NCBI GenBank assembly: GCA_902729315.2
Contig: LR746272.1
Coordinates: 8,086,827-8,150,826 of the forward strand
DNA: 64,000 nt
Reading direction: 5' to 3'
Origin: Spirodela intermedia
Lineage: Eukaryota > Streptophyta > Magnoliopsida > Alismatales > Araceae
A program made the translations under genes and the position numbers. The notes under the pieces are model-generated. The model had not been told where the DNA came from and ran no database searches. It saw nothing but the letters and a program-made list of their open reading frames with translations. Shown here in pieces: positions 53,336 through 64,000 of the stretch. The first letter of the stretch is position 1. Each line of letters opens with the position of its first letter.

Positions 53336-56300
53336 TTAGTTCGCTTCTGCGGGGCCTTGGCATTCAAAAAGGCAGGGAGCGCCCTCTTTGGGCTCCTTTC
53401 CGCCGCTCGTCTCCACAACCCTGGTGACCTTCTCTCGGATGCACCACTCGACCTTGCCTTCGACACCAACGTCCAGCGGGTCCAGGCCGAGCAGCAAGGC
53501 GCACTCGTTCTGGAAGTCTCGATCATTGGACGACAGGATCAGACCCGCGAGGGCTCTGGAGAGATCCGGGACGTACTTCTGGATCTGGAGAGATCAAGGT
53601 TTGGTGGACGGTGGAAAAAGATCATCGACCAGTCAATACAGCCCAGCCCATATTTGTTTCTGTACTGGCCAAGCCAAAAATTCTGGACTGGGCCGTCCAG
53701 GCTTATGCAGCTCATTGACACGGATACCCATGTAGTTGTCCAGAGAAAGAGCATTTACCTTGAGAGCACGAGGGCCAAGGAAAACGCCTCTATGCTTCAT
53801 CTTCAGATTGTCCAATCCGGACTTCACAGCTCTTTTCACGAGATTCTTGTCGACTCCACTCCCCTGGAGTGCTTGTAGTGGCAAAACCTTATTCCTGGTC
53901 AAGGGATTAGTGTTGCTTGTGGTGTGAAGAAGAAATGTGATTCCCACGAGTTGGGAAGAAATATGTATGGAGGATATTGTTTCCAGTAGCAATGGATGGC
54001 AATAATGATCTTCACAGATGGCGGCAAGGTCTCACATTTAAGAGATGTGTGGCCGTCCTCGTCAAGAGGATCTCGGCCCAGGCTGAGCCCATAGCTCTCC
54101 CAGTCGGTGCTCCCCAATGCGTGCCAGGCCGGTTCGGGGACTGGGTAAGCTAAATAGTCGCGAAAATATAATACCTGCAAAAGATCAGTTGTCTAGTTTA
54201 TCTCCAGTTCTTCTGAGGGGAAAAAACACCGAGCAGCAGGCTGAACTGAGATATTTCAGGCATATTTAGATCCTTTGGAAAAATTAACCGCTGTATGACT
54301 ATAAAAGAAATAAAGGCGTCAGTAAATGAGACCTTGTTTTTTATGTAGGATGCCCACGAGCAGGAGCTCTCCGATGAATCAGGTACTTGAGCGAATAGTA
54401 TAACCACCTCTACGATTTGTCTTTTTCTTGTGCTGCTAGCGACCCCACTTCCGACCATGAAGTTTTCTCTACAAATGAGTGTCAAGACATTCGATAAGCC
54501 TGAAGTAGAGCCAAATGTTTCCCAATGCTCCCCGGAGAGTTATGAGCTATTTGGCAGACTCTGAATACCCGCCATCATGTAAATGTATCAGAAAAGGCAT
54601 ACCAGGAAATGAAAATTTTGAAGTCATTCTCCTGAGTTAAGAAAATCATGCCATATCTTGAAAGAAGATGAAGGTTGTGACAGGTCCAACTAATAAAGCA
54701 TAGACTAGTAGAATAGGTTCATAGAAGGCGGCGATTTTACAACTTTTAGACTACATGCTCGAAAATAAAAATTAGAGTGTCATTTTGGTTAAAGTTACTA
54801 AAAATATTAAAGAATTTTTATGAAAATAAAACTTATCACATGTAGTGTCGAAAAGTTAGACCTTACCCACTTGAGAAGCAAGACTGGCACATCTTCCCTA
54901 ACACATTTCCGTGCCTACGAACATAATCTTCAAGACCAGAAATCAGACGTTCAATGTTGGAACTTGGAAGTGGTTGAAGAGTACGGATTTCCATGGGAAT
55001 ACTTTCATAATTTGAACCGTAAATGTTTATGTCCTCGCTTTTAAGCTGAAATGCGATTATCTGAAACAACCAAGAAAATCAAACAGATTACTTTTCCGGC
55101 AGCACTTCTATAGCAAGAGAATAAATAACACAACATTTAGGAAAAATACTATGAGTTAGTGTGGTATTTAGGAAAAACACAACATGACGGTGCAAAAAAT
55201 ACTATTGAATTATCAAAAGTAAATTGATATCAGCTCTTATACTTTCCAGGGTCGGTGTGGTATCCAGGTAAAAGCGTCTGTGGAGTTAAATTCATTGTCT
55301 ACGTTCAGCTTCAGTCGCTCTGCCAATGTAAACATAATACTTTCTTTCTAATTAAAGATCTGACACACTAATGCCTGCTACTATCATTGCTGGCATAAGT
55401 AAGAACAAGTGATTTCCTTTTAAGACAGACAAACTTATCGAAAATAGAAGAAAGATGCCGTTCATACAAGTACAGTGAGGAAACATCAAGCATGGCCCTC
55501 TTCATTCCATCTCCATTATTCACAACCTTGTCTATATAAACTACTTGACCAAGGTCATTGAAGGTTGATGTTCTGCTGGAAGTCCAAAGAGACACATGCC
55601 GAACTTTTGAGATTCGAGTGTAGTCAACCTGATGTCGCTGATGTCCCACAAGAGTGGAATAGAATAAAGAAGCAATCACTAGAAAAACCAATATGATCAC
55701 ATATAGAACATGAAGCAAAATATTGGAATTGTTTCTCTACTGGTTCTAATGTGGACAACATGGGTCCATATACAGAATGGTTATCTAATGAGAACAAGAT
55801 AAGAAGAGCATTGAAGATAAAAGGTCCGGAGGAAAATAGTCTTAGAAACGCTGCGGGAGTGATTACGGAAAATAAAAGAAAACCTTACTGGACGAAGAGC
55901 CCTAAAGTTTATCGCAAGCCTCACCATGAGAGAACCCATCATGGAGGGAAAGCACCAAAGGAATTCGTTCCTCACAAACCTCAAAAGAAATATCTCCAAA
56001 TATTCGACCATAGATGATAGGTTTGGGGTCACCTTATAGGCACTCAGATTTTGGATTCCCCGGTAATTCAGTTTTAAGATTCCACGACGACAGGGTTTAT
56101 TGAAGACCATATGGACAGGATAAGCCCCTGGATCGATAGTTAACTGGATATCTGGTAGATATTACCGCATACAACGGTGATACAATGTCAGCCCAGCGTT
56201 CACCAAAACGCAATGGCGATTAGTAAGAGCTTCAGAGACCATGGATCTTAATTTTGGAATATTTTTACCTAAACTGTCGGACATATAACACTAAACTTGG

Positions 56301-58192
56301 TTTGGATCATCTAATATGGCTGGATATGATAGGTTGTCTCTACGAAGATTTTCGATGAAAAAGCAAGAATATGTAAAACTGCAAAAAGTGACAAACATTT
56401 GTCAGAACAGAATGCATATAATTCATGAAAGTGGAGATGGCATTTGGGGGTGAGGGACTATACAGAAACCATGATAGCTGATATAGTTGAACTATTTCTA
56501 ACTTCAACATGAATCAAAACATGTCACAGTTGGAAATAAATGTAAATACAAGGAAAAACATAGAAAACTTACAGGAATCCTTAATATTGAAACCTACAAA
56601 AAGAAACAAAAGAGCATAAGCGTTGAGATATACCTGAAATATTTGAAGATCACAATGCTGGGGATGCTTATTAACTATATGGTTAAGCTGTTCATTTATA
56701 CTAACAGAAAATATGACTCAATAGGTCTCTGGAGTATATTGCTCTGTAGCCAGATCTGATGCAATACGGGAGCTGCTCCCATTCGGCTTACTAGAATCCG
56801 ATAACATTGCAATTGGTGGATGAAAGTCAAATCTACGTTCCACCGGACCACCACAAAATGAACGAACAAATGAAAACACTACCTTCCGGATGAGCCCGCC
56901 CACCCACTTTGCGAATTCACCAACGCCTTCCTCCACCGACATGGAGACCGACACCTCAGTCCCGCTGAAAACGAAGCCAAAAATACAACAAAATAAATGC
57001 CTTAGAAAGTCAAAACCAGATACAAGACATTAGAACAAACGGAGGTTAACTTCTAGGACGCACCTGAATTTATTGCCGTTCTTGGACAAAGAGGGAAGCT
57101 TCGTCAGTCTTGCGGCCGTTCCTGCCTGCTCCATCAGGTTCAACCGGTAGCGGTACACCTCTTTGTCACGGATACCTGAGGGGGAACGACCCAGAAAACT
57201 ATTCGCAAATCACATCTAAGTGAAGAAGCATTTGGGAAACACGAGAGGAGCTTAGTATTCCTGGCAGGGACAGTTAGGAAACAATGACAGAAGGAAAGGC
57301 TCGCTTACATGTCGTTGTGACGAACAGGATCCCATCTGAAAACAGAATAGCGACGCCAATCAAGTCAGTCCACCCAAGCGAGGTGTGTCGGGGAGGATAG
57401 AAACATCCGAATGATCCGGAAACTTCTAAGATGATTAGAATTACCCCATTTTTCGGTAGCGGAGGGAGGGACCCTCCCGAGATGCTCATCCATACCATGG
57501 AAATCCTCCAGACTGCTGCCGATGCCCGTGTCCGAAACTGGTTGCATGCACTAGTAGAGTAAGATGGAGTTTCGTTGTTTCACAAACCATCCCATCCGGA
57601 TCTATAGCTCGGTGGATAAGGATTAACTACTACCGCCGTTAAAAACTACGAAATAAGTGGCAGTGACCAAACTCGGGACGGAATATTGAGAAGAATTCTC
57701 TACCCGGCATGCATAAATCTGTAGAAATGAATGGTGGCCAGCGAAAGAGATAGTAACTAGACGATAACGCTTTAAAATTAAGCAAGATCTGAAGACCGCC
57801 CCCAGGTATGATCTCTTAGCCGCAATTAGTCGCCAGATGTTATACGCTGACATTCATTTTTTCTTACCGGAGAATTTGATGGAAGGGGAATCAGAAGCGT
57901 ACACGCCCTTGAGAAAGATCGACAGCCTGCAGAGTCCCTCCGACAATCTGCACCTTCTAACAGCCGAAGCCAGGAGCTATCAGAAGAAACAACATGGAAA
58001 TCTACCGTTATATCTCCATGCACACATCGGCACCACCACTAGAATAAGAACACGACGAGATTGTAAGCGTCTTTTTACCATGAGGAAAGTCTCACGAGCA
58101 GCGTTAGGAGCAGGAGGAGGAAAGGGCGATTCCATCGGAGGAGAAGAATGGGAAGACGACGACGATGATGCGATGCTTTCCTTCAACGACAT
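53336..58192 (-). CDS. MTOPVIB: meiotic DNA topoisomerase VI subunit B-like (MTOPVIB)
   Basis: Partner of SPO11-1 and SPO11-2 in the complex that makes meiotic double-strand breaks. Exons by splice sites and phase: 58192-58079, 57976-57868, 57537-57445, 57335-57309, 57175-57064, 56964-56883, 55060-54867, 54468-54333, 54174-about 53950, about 53863-53759 and 53584-53336. Recognisable stretches, matched from memory of plant [26 protein letters not shown], the GHKL-like box [13 protein letters not shown] (residues 75-87), [62 protein letters not shown] and the C-terminal [17 protein letters not shown]. The first Met (58192) was used; 58135 is an alternative. The exon 9 to 10 junction does not resolve cleanly: the best donor (53947) leaves phase 2. 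The 1.8-kb intron 55061-56882 is AT-rich and contains unassigned open frames. Confidence 0.75.
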
Positions 58193-59402
58193 GGGGAGGA
58201 GGGGCGCGTTTGTTAGTTATGAAACAGCCTCGGCGTGGAGGTCGTACACGCTCTCCACTTCCTTTTTTTCCCGCCAACAGCTTCCGAGCCCGGCCCCATC
58301 GATAGGCCCACTTGAAGCCCAATATCTACCACAAATCCACATATTGGCCCAGATAATGATTATAGACCAGTTCAATCCTTCGAAATTTATCTTAAAATCA
58401 ATTTACTGGGCTCGGAAATTGATCTAACTGACCCAATTACAGAGATGGGCCCAACCAGGATGCAGAGCGATCAATTGTCTCCCTACCGCCTCCAGCCGCC
58501 TCCTCACTCCAGCACTCGAACTCTCCCTTCTCCATCTCCGATCGTCCGCCGACCTCGTCTTTCGGCGCCGACAATTCATTTTCGGACCGCGGTCTTAACG
58601 TAGACACGACGATCCCGGAAGAGCTGGACGAGGCTGGAACCCCACGTGGTTGCCATTCTCGGCGCCGCCGCCGGTGGGCTAGCGGCGGCGGCCCTTTCCC
58701 CTTCGGGGGCTCACAGCTAAAGGAGGGGCTAGCCCGTTGCAGCGGGGGAGATGACGGCAAAAGGACAATCAAAGCCGACGCGGTAATCCTTTCCTCCGCT
58801 AGAAGGGGAAGGCCTCCGGCGGGGCTTTCAGGAGCAGAGCACGTTGGGTTTTCCGCGTGGAACAAAAGGGGCGGTCTGATCGCTGAATAGTGCAGGACGG
58901 AGGCGACTCAGGTTGCGAGCTCCTTCAGTTATGGGCATCGAGGTGGGCGAAGGTGGTCTATTGATTTGGAAGGGCGGCATTGATCGATGACGTAGGCATC
59001 GTCTTGAAGGGGGTCGTCGATTGAATGGAGAAAGGCTCCATTCTTTCGTGGGTCCGTGTTCATTGGCTAGAGAGATTATTAAGTGGGTAATCTTAGGAAA
59101 GCATGTAATAAGAGAAAACAAGATCTATGTTTTCGAAACGAGTGCTAGTTGAAGAAGTTCAGGAGGTCATTCTTCTTTACATGATTGATTTTGGGACCTA
59201 AATTGGAAAACTTCAAAGCGAGATCCAAGATTACCTGATCCATTAGCAACCCTCAATGGTAAAACCTAGCAAATATGGGATATGGAACCTTATCTGACAT
59301 ATTGGACATCTCTCCCTCCCTCCCTCCTGATAGACATGGGCTAGTTTGCGTACGGTTTCGGTCAGTAGTTTTTAAGAGAACCTACGTTGGACGTGCAGAG
59401 TC
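58193..59402. other. intergenic between MTOPVIB and MYB genes
   Basis: Probable MTOPVIB promoter followed by GC-rich DNA at 58440-58870. A long open frame there, on the minus strand, has low-complexity Ser/Pro/Arg composition and no known domain, so I do not call it a gene. The last 200 bp is the MYB promoter. Confidence 0.45.
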
Positions 59403-59409
59403 TATAAAG
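59402..59409 (+). promoter_or_regulatory. TATA box of MYB gene
   Basis: CTATAAAG lies 120 bp before the MYB start codon, which implies a leader of about 90 nt, CT-rich in this case. Confidence 0.6.
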
Positions 59410-59524
59410 ACCACACCAGCCTTCTTCCCTTCGTCCCTACCCTAACATTCCCTCACTTTCTCCCCCTTCGCCAGTAGCCGCCCCGCAATCTAACAGAGAT
59501 CCTGCATGGTGGGCGAAGAGTGCC

Positions 59525-60563
59525 ATGGATAAGAAGGCCAGCACCAGCCATGACCCCGACATCAGGAAGGGCCCCTGGACGATAGAGGAGGACCTGATCC
59601 TCATGAACTACATCACCAACCACGGAGAAGGCGTCTGGAACACACTGGCTCGCTCCGCAGGTTCATCCTCCGCCTGTTCTGGAGTTTTTCTCCCCCGAGT
59701 GCCTCTTCCTCTTGTTTATTTTTCTCCTCTTGCTTCATGCTTCGCCGCGTGGTCCTTCTTGTTCAGGTCTGAAGAGGACGGGCAAGAGCTGCCGGCTTCG
59801 ATGGCTGAACTACCTGCGGCCGGACGTCCGGCGGGGAAACATCACCCCTGAGGAGCAGCTTCTCATCATAGAGCTCCATTCTCGGTGGGGAAACAGGTGA
59901 CCTATTCCTCCTCGACGAATGCTACGAAGCTTCCACATCATATCTAGGCCGTATACACATATATCGTCGATGTTTCTCTCTGAATCCCAGCAGTCAATGA
60001 TCTCGCTTTCTCTCTCTAGATAATATATATATCTATATATCAATCGATCCTCCCTTTCAAAGTTCTCCGCGTCTGGAAATTTAGAAGAGAGATGACACAG
60101 TGCGCGTATGAAGCTGGTGAGGAGGTTATTAACCCTGGGGAGACTATTTATCGAGGAGAGGTTACTCAAATAATTCGTATATATCCCATGAAATCATCAG
60201 CATTTACAGCATTCGCCATTGACGTCAATTGAACGCAGGTGGTCGAAGATCGCTCGGCAGCTGCCCGGAAGAACAGATAACGAGATCAAGAACTACTGGC
60301 GGACGAGAATCCAGAAGAAGATCAAGGACGATCACCATTTTGACTATCAGCAAACCGCCCCGGCGTTCGAAGGGAGCACCGGCGATCAGGTGATGAGCGT
60401 GGAGGACAGCGGCATCGGCAAGAGCTCTCCCGTCTGCAACACAATCAACAACGACCTAGGCAGCCTGCTGGTGGGTACTCCCTCCGGCGAGCCCAACGAT
60501 GGCTTCTGGACTTTGGAGGACTTCTGGTCCATGCAGATGTTCAGCAGCGACCCTATTAATTGA
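59525..60563 (+). CDS. R2R3-MYB transcription factor, subgroup 19 (MYB21/24/57-like)
   Basis: Nuclear DNA-binding regulator. Subgroup 19 members act downstream of jasmonate and gibberellin in stamen, petal and nectary development. Exons 59525-59660, 59767-59896 and 60239-60563 give 591 nt or 196 residues. The intron positions, after the first and in the third MYB helix region, are the typical R2R3 ones. R2 starts at [13 protein letters not shown] with its three tryptophans. R3 ([12 protein letters not shown] to [11 protein letters not shown]) has the usual Ile in place of the first Trp. The linker [20 protein letters not shown] is invariant in the family. The C-terminal [12 protein letters not shown] corresponds to the subgroup-19 activation motif (WGMDDIWS in MYB21). 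The protein is short, as is usual for this subgroup. No bHLH-interaction signature is visible in R3. Confidence 0.93.
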
Positions 60564-61653
60564 AAACTTTCCTCCTCCACGATTATCATACTACCTTACA
60601 CATATTTTGGGATCAGCCTCGGTGTGTGGATCGATCACCGCATGCTCTGTGCACATGTAGACCAAGTAGGTCGAATAAGAGCCTGGTTCTGGTTCTCGTT
60701 TGATCTCCGGAGATCGGGGTCAGGATGCCCATGCAGATACTCTGTGTTAACAACCGTCTTGTCCCTGCGCACATCCATCCCTCCCCTCTTCTTCTTCCTC
60801 CTGATAACAAAGACGGAGACCGCCGCAGACTTGTCGACATCACGCGCTCAGTGCAGCTGTCATGCTCCCAATCCTCTGCTTCTCTCTCTCTCTCTCTCTG
60901 GCCACACACAATCATGGATTAAGACGAATGGGGGGAATAACCCACTATCAAAGTTCTTTGCCCAAGATCACCATATTTGTTCAGGCGCACGTGGAATGAC
61001 CACGAAGGCAACAGGGGCAATTAGGCTTTCTTCTATAGACTGGTCTCTTTTTAGAGCACGAGGTTCGGCGAGCGGCGCGGGCCGTCAACGCGCGCGAAGA
61101 GGGCCCGACAGCGATGCGAGCGCGTCGGCGGCCCGGAAGACCCCTTCGGAATCACGGCGTCGTCCGGGAGGACGAACCAGGTCCGTCGATCTGGGGCCTA
61201 ACCAAGTAAGTGGGGCCCATCATAGCGCGGCCTCCCCCCACCACATGATCCGTGTTCCTAACAACGAGGAGGAAGAGACGGACGGACGCACGGCAGAAAT
61301 TAATGACAGAGAGGGAGGCGACGTGGGCCTGGGCCGGCTGTCTCTTTCGCCCATCTAAATGGGCTTCCCCGCGGTGGCCTGCTTTCTCCGCCTAGTGGAG
61401 GAGATTACCAGATATGGAAAGTAGAAAGGACCGGTTTAGTGGGCCGGTGGTGTGGGGTAACTATGGGCCTCGTGCCTGCGGGCCCCATGCTTTTGAGTCG
61501 GGTAAAAGTCCCATCACGGGGAGAAGTGGACTCGCAAGGCACAGGGAACAGATGGCAAGCCGTAAGTAAGCAAGGATGATTTACTGGGCCAATCTTCGCC
61601 CTAGTAAGCCCAATAGCTTCTTCAAAGCCTGATAACACAAAAGTGTATCTTTC
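60564..61653. other. intergenic between MYB and DUF220 genes
   Basis: MYB 3' region, then GC-rich DNA from about 61050 to 61350 with no recognised coding motif. A CT run lies at about 60883-60899. The end is the 3' region of the DUF220 gene. Confidence 0.5.
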
Positions 61654-63690
61654 TCAGGGATTCTTCCTCGCTCGACGCCTTAGGCGCCACCGCTCCTTAA
61701 TCATCTCGCCGGCGTCACGAGCGGGGAGGGAGTCAACGATGGTGCAGCCTGGTCCGTTGTCCTCCTCTGGTGAATCAGAACCGTCCGAGAAGGATCTTAG
61801 TCGGTCAGCCTCCGCCAGTAGGTCGGTCACAAGCATCTCGGTGGTCCTCGCGGTGATTCCCCTCAGATACCATGAAATTGGCGGCGGAGGGACGATCGTC
61901 GGCTGAACCAGCTGCTCCAAGGTCACCAGAGACCCGACCCTTCCTTTGGGCCCGGAACAAGACTCGTATTCCGAAAGCGTCCTGGGCCGCTGCGGAGAGC
62001 AGATTTCTTCGTCGACAAAGAGAGGCTCTACTCTCCAGCAACCTTCGAACCTCTTCATGAACCCGATATTGCCTTGTTTGAATCTGATCTGCAGAGGAGA
62101 CATTGGATGATTTCAGGATCGAATGAGGGTATAAACTATAACGTATTTGACCTAAAATCACCGCTTCATAATGTTGTATTACTTCGCGTTCCAACCCCGG
62201 AGGCTTTTTCGAAATAGTGAAGAAGATATTTTTACAAGAATTTAGAGGGGGAGCCAAAGGCAGTGTCCTCACCGTGTGATCTTTTCTGCTCTGATCGACA
62301 AAAACATGAACTGAAATGGTCCCAGACCACCACAGGAACCTCCATAGTGCTGTTTGCTCCACCTCAACTACTTGCCTCGAGCCCTCGTCGATCAGAACCT
62401 TTCTGGATACCACTTCCTGAAATGTCAGACGAAAACGAAAGTCAAAAATTGAATGTTTAACCAATATGCATTCATAGTTAAAAAAACATAGGACTAGACA
62501 GAACTAACGTTGCAATCTTGACCAAAGGGACAAAATTCGACTGCCATATCAGAAAATTAATCCAAATAGCAAGGCGACATGAAAGAAGAAAACGAGATGC
62601 ATGGATGAGAGCTACAAGAAAATAATGCTGAAAAAAACACGAAATTAGACAATCAGCTGGTCCCAGGGACATTAACAGAGCTTATTCTCCCAAAAGTATC
62701 CATGGTCAAAAGTTCGTTAGGTCCGCAGTTTGCAAAATAATAGTTGAAATAATAAGCATAAGTTGGAGTATCTGAAACAATTACGATCACTGAATGCGCA
62801 TATTCTATTCAAATTTTTCCGATAAATGTTTTTGAATAAAGAATTACAAAAGGGAAGAACACACGAGAAGTTTCTCAATAAAATGCCAGCTCTCTGAATG
62901 ATATGAAATTGGAACAATCAATATGACAGGAAAGCATGGGGAAAACAAATTTCTGTTGTTTATCGAGCATAAGTGTAGGATGTAACTAATCAAATAACTT
63001 GATGTCATACATAAAAGTAATACGATGTTAAACACAGTCATAAAAGGAGAAAGATGCAATCAATAACTGCAGCCACCGGAGATTCCAACATTTCAATCAA
63101 CTAATCAAAAGCTATCCATCATTGATGAGTAAACGGATGGCATACGGGTGAAATGTTTCAGACTATTCTCGCAGACAGGTTTAAAGCTTAAATATTAAAC
63201 AAGAGAGATGGAGATCCAATGAGTACTTCAATTTGAGAACCAGTCACCTGATGCATCCATGAAGAACATGCAGACTCCTTGCATCCAAGTCTCGAGAAGT
63301 TAATAAATAGAAGCGTTTGAACTCTAGTGTTCTCAAGTGTTTTATCTTTCTATGAATGTCAAAATGCAGAAAAAATAGGTACAAACGAATGAAACTGCAG
63401 AGACTATACTAAAAAGCATAAGTACAGAATAAAAACCTGAATAAAATATAAATGACGGAATGAAGGGGCATTTTTCAATAATATTATACAACAAAAAACA
63501 CAACTAGATAGTTTTCACTTGAAAACGATGTACGGATAGGGTTTGTACTCGATGATGAGATCCAAACCTTGATGTTTTTGAATACCCTTCTATTATCAGG
63601 ATCAATAACAATGTTGTAGATAGCATCTGGTGGCAGGCCAACTTTAAACTTCACATTCAGGTTACAGAGAGAACCTTTTGGAACTGTAAC
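61654..63690 (-). CDS. DUF220 family protein (START/SRPBCC-like), 5' part missing
   Basis: Member of a plant-specific family, DUF220, with a predicted START-like ligand-binding fold; its biochemical role is unknown. Three exons are clear: 63690-63568, 62416-62273 and 62088-61654. They are in phase and total 702 nt. Recognisable blocks are [51 protein letters not shown] and [20 protein letters not shown]. They are followed by an acidic Ser-rich tail and a very basic end ([13 protein letters not shown]). The first listed exon begins inside the protein with phase 0, so at least one upstream exon is missing. It may lie near or beyond 64000, since nothing convincing is visible from 63700 to the window edge. 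The intron at 62417-63567 is 1.15 kb and AT-rich. Family call from remembered motifs. Confidence 0.7.
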
Positions 63691-64000
63691 CTGAAAACAA
63701 AACAATTCAACAATTTATGTTGCATACTCTTGAATCGAATCAGGATTTTTAGTTTACTCCGTGAAAGATAAGTAAAAGACAGAGCTCACCATTATCTATG
63801 ACTAAACCATAACATAAAACCTTATAAAACAGGAGGTGACTACAGCGATCTGGTATTCGATCCACGCATTGACATGAACTCTTGTCGAAAGGCTATGAAA
63901 TGACTTTAAAGTTGAAGGTTTCCTGAACGTTTTCGATTGACATCAGTTGCTTCTCAAATGTGATCACTGGATTGCAAAGGCACCTACGACAGACCCTGAG
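63691..64000. other. window edge, intron or upstream part of the DUF220 gene
   Basis: AT-rich sequence up to about 63960. It is most simply an intron of the DUF220 gene, because the exon beginning at 63690 has a normal acceptor (TTTTCAG) and no start codon. I could not identify the preceding exon. Confidence 0.4.

Noticed and set aside
56718-56882. Continuation of MTOPVIB exon 6 to a TGA near 56718
   Set aside because: The GTAGTG donor at 56882 joins in phase to the exon at 55060 and restores the RK-I alignment with the family, so this stretch is intron.
57600-57660. tRNA-like A box (TAGCTCGGTGGAT)
   Set aside because: No matching B box (GTTCRANNC) or acceptor stem follows at the right distance, and it lies inside an MTOPVIB intron.
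58437-58865. 142-codon open frame on the minus strand
   Set aside because: Ser/Pro/Arg-rich in a GC-rich stretch, with no domain, splice support or start context. More likely MYB upstream DNA.

Overview
The window is nuclear DNA of a flowering plant. Every recognisable gene is a plant gene split by short GT-AG introns. The intergenic DNA carries many GA/CT microsatellites and decayed Ty1-copia retrotransposon pieces. No sequence feature fixes the species. The strong GC swing between exons and introns and the GC-rich first exons resemble a monocot or an early-diverging angiosperm, but this is inference.

Layout: (1) BOR-type borate exporter, minus strand, 1812-5001, with a leader that carries an AUG-stop. 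(2) 5.6-10.6 kb, gene-poor, with a ~125-bp minisatellite. (3) DRM-type de novo DNA cytosine methyltransferase, minus, 10661-14641. (4) GSK3/SHAGGY-like kinase, minus, 16210-21243. (5) A G-box-rich intergenic stretch, then a polygalacturonase with a proline-rich N-terminal region, plus, 24209-26863. (6) VPS34 class III PI 3-kinase, plus, 27970-41253, 17 exons. (7) Mitochondrial Fe-S scaffold ISU, plus, 42869-~44698. (8) 45-49 kb, AT-rich retrotransposon debris, including one LTR with a primer-binding site. (9) Galactinol synthase, plus, 51531-53006, with a heat-shock element and TATA box upstream. It is convergent with (10) a meiotic topoisomerase VIB-like gene (MTOPVIB), minus, 53336-58192. 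(11) R2R3-MYB of the MYB21/24/57 type, plus, 59525-60563. (12) DUF220 START-like gene, minus, 61654-63690, with its 5' part outside the window.

I assembled the gene models by hand from splice sites and reading phase. For BOR, DRM, GSK3, PG, VPS34, GolS and MYB the exon lengths sum to an exact multiple of three with a protein length normal for the family. ISU is one base off in my count at its C-terminal tail. MTOPVIB has one unresolved intron.

The genes do not form one pathway: a plant chromosome is not organised in operons. Two functional themes are visible. One is nutrient and stress regulation: the BOR leader with upstream ORFs, and GolS with a heat-shock element. The other is chromosome biology: DRM in RNA-directed DNA methylation and MTOPVIB in meiotic break formation. 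I found no CRISPR array, rRNA gene, convincing tRNA gene or bacterial-type feature. The observations most worth a second look are the AUGUAA in the boron transporter leader, the G-box cluster between the kinase and the polygalacturonase, the 33-bp hairpin in a kinase intron and the compact GolS promoter.
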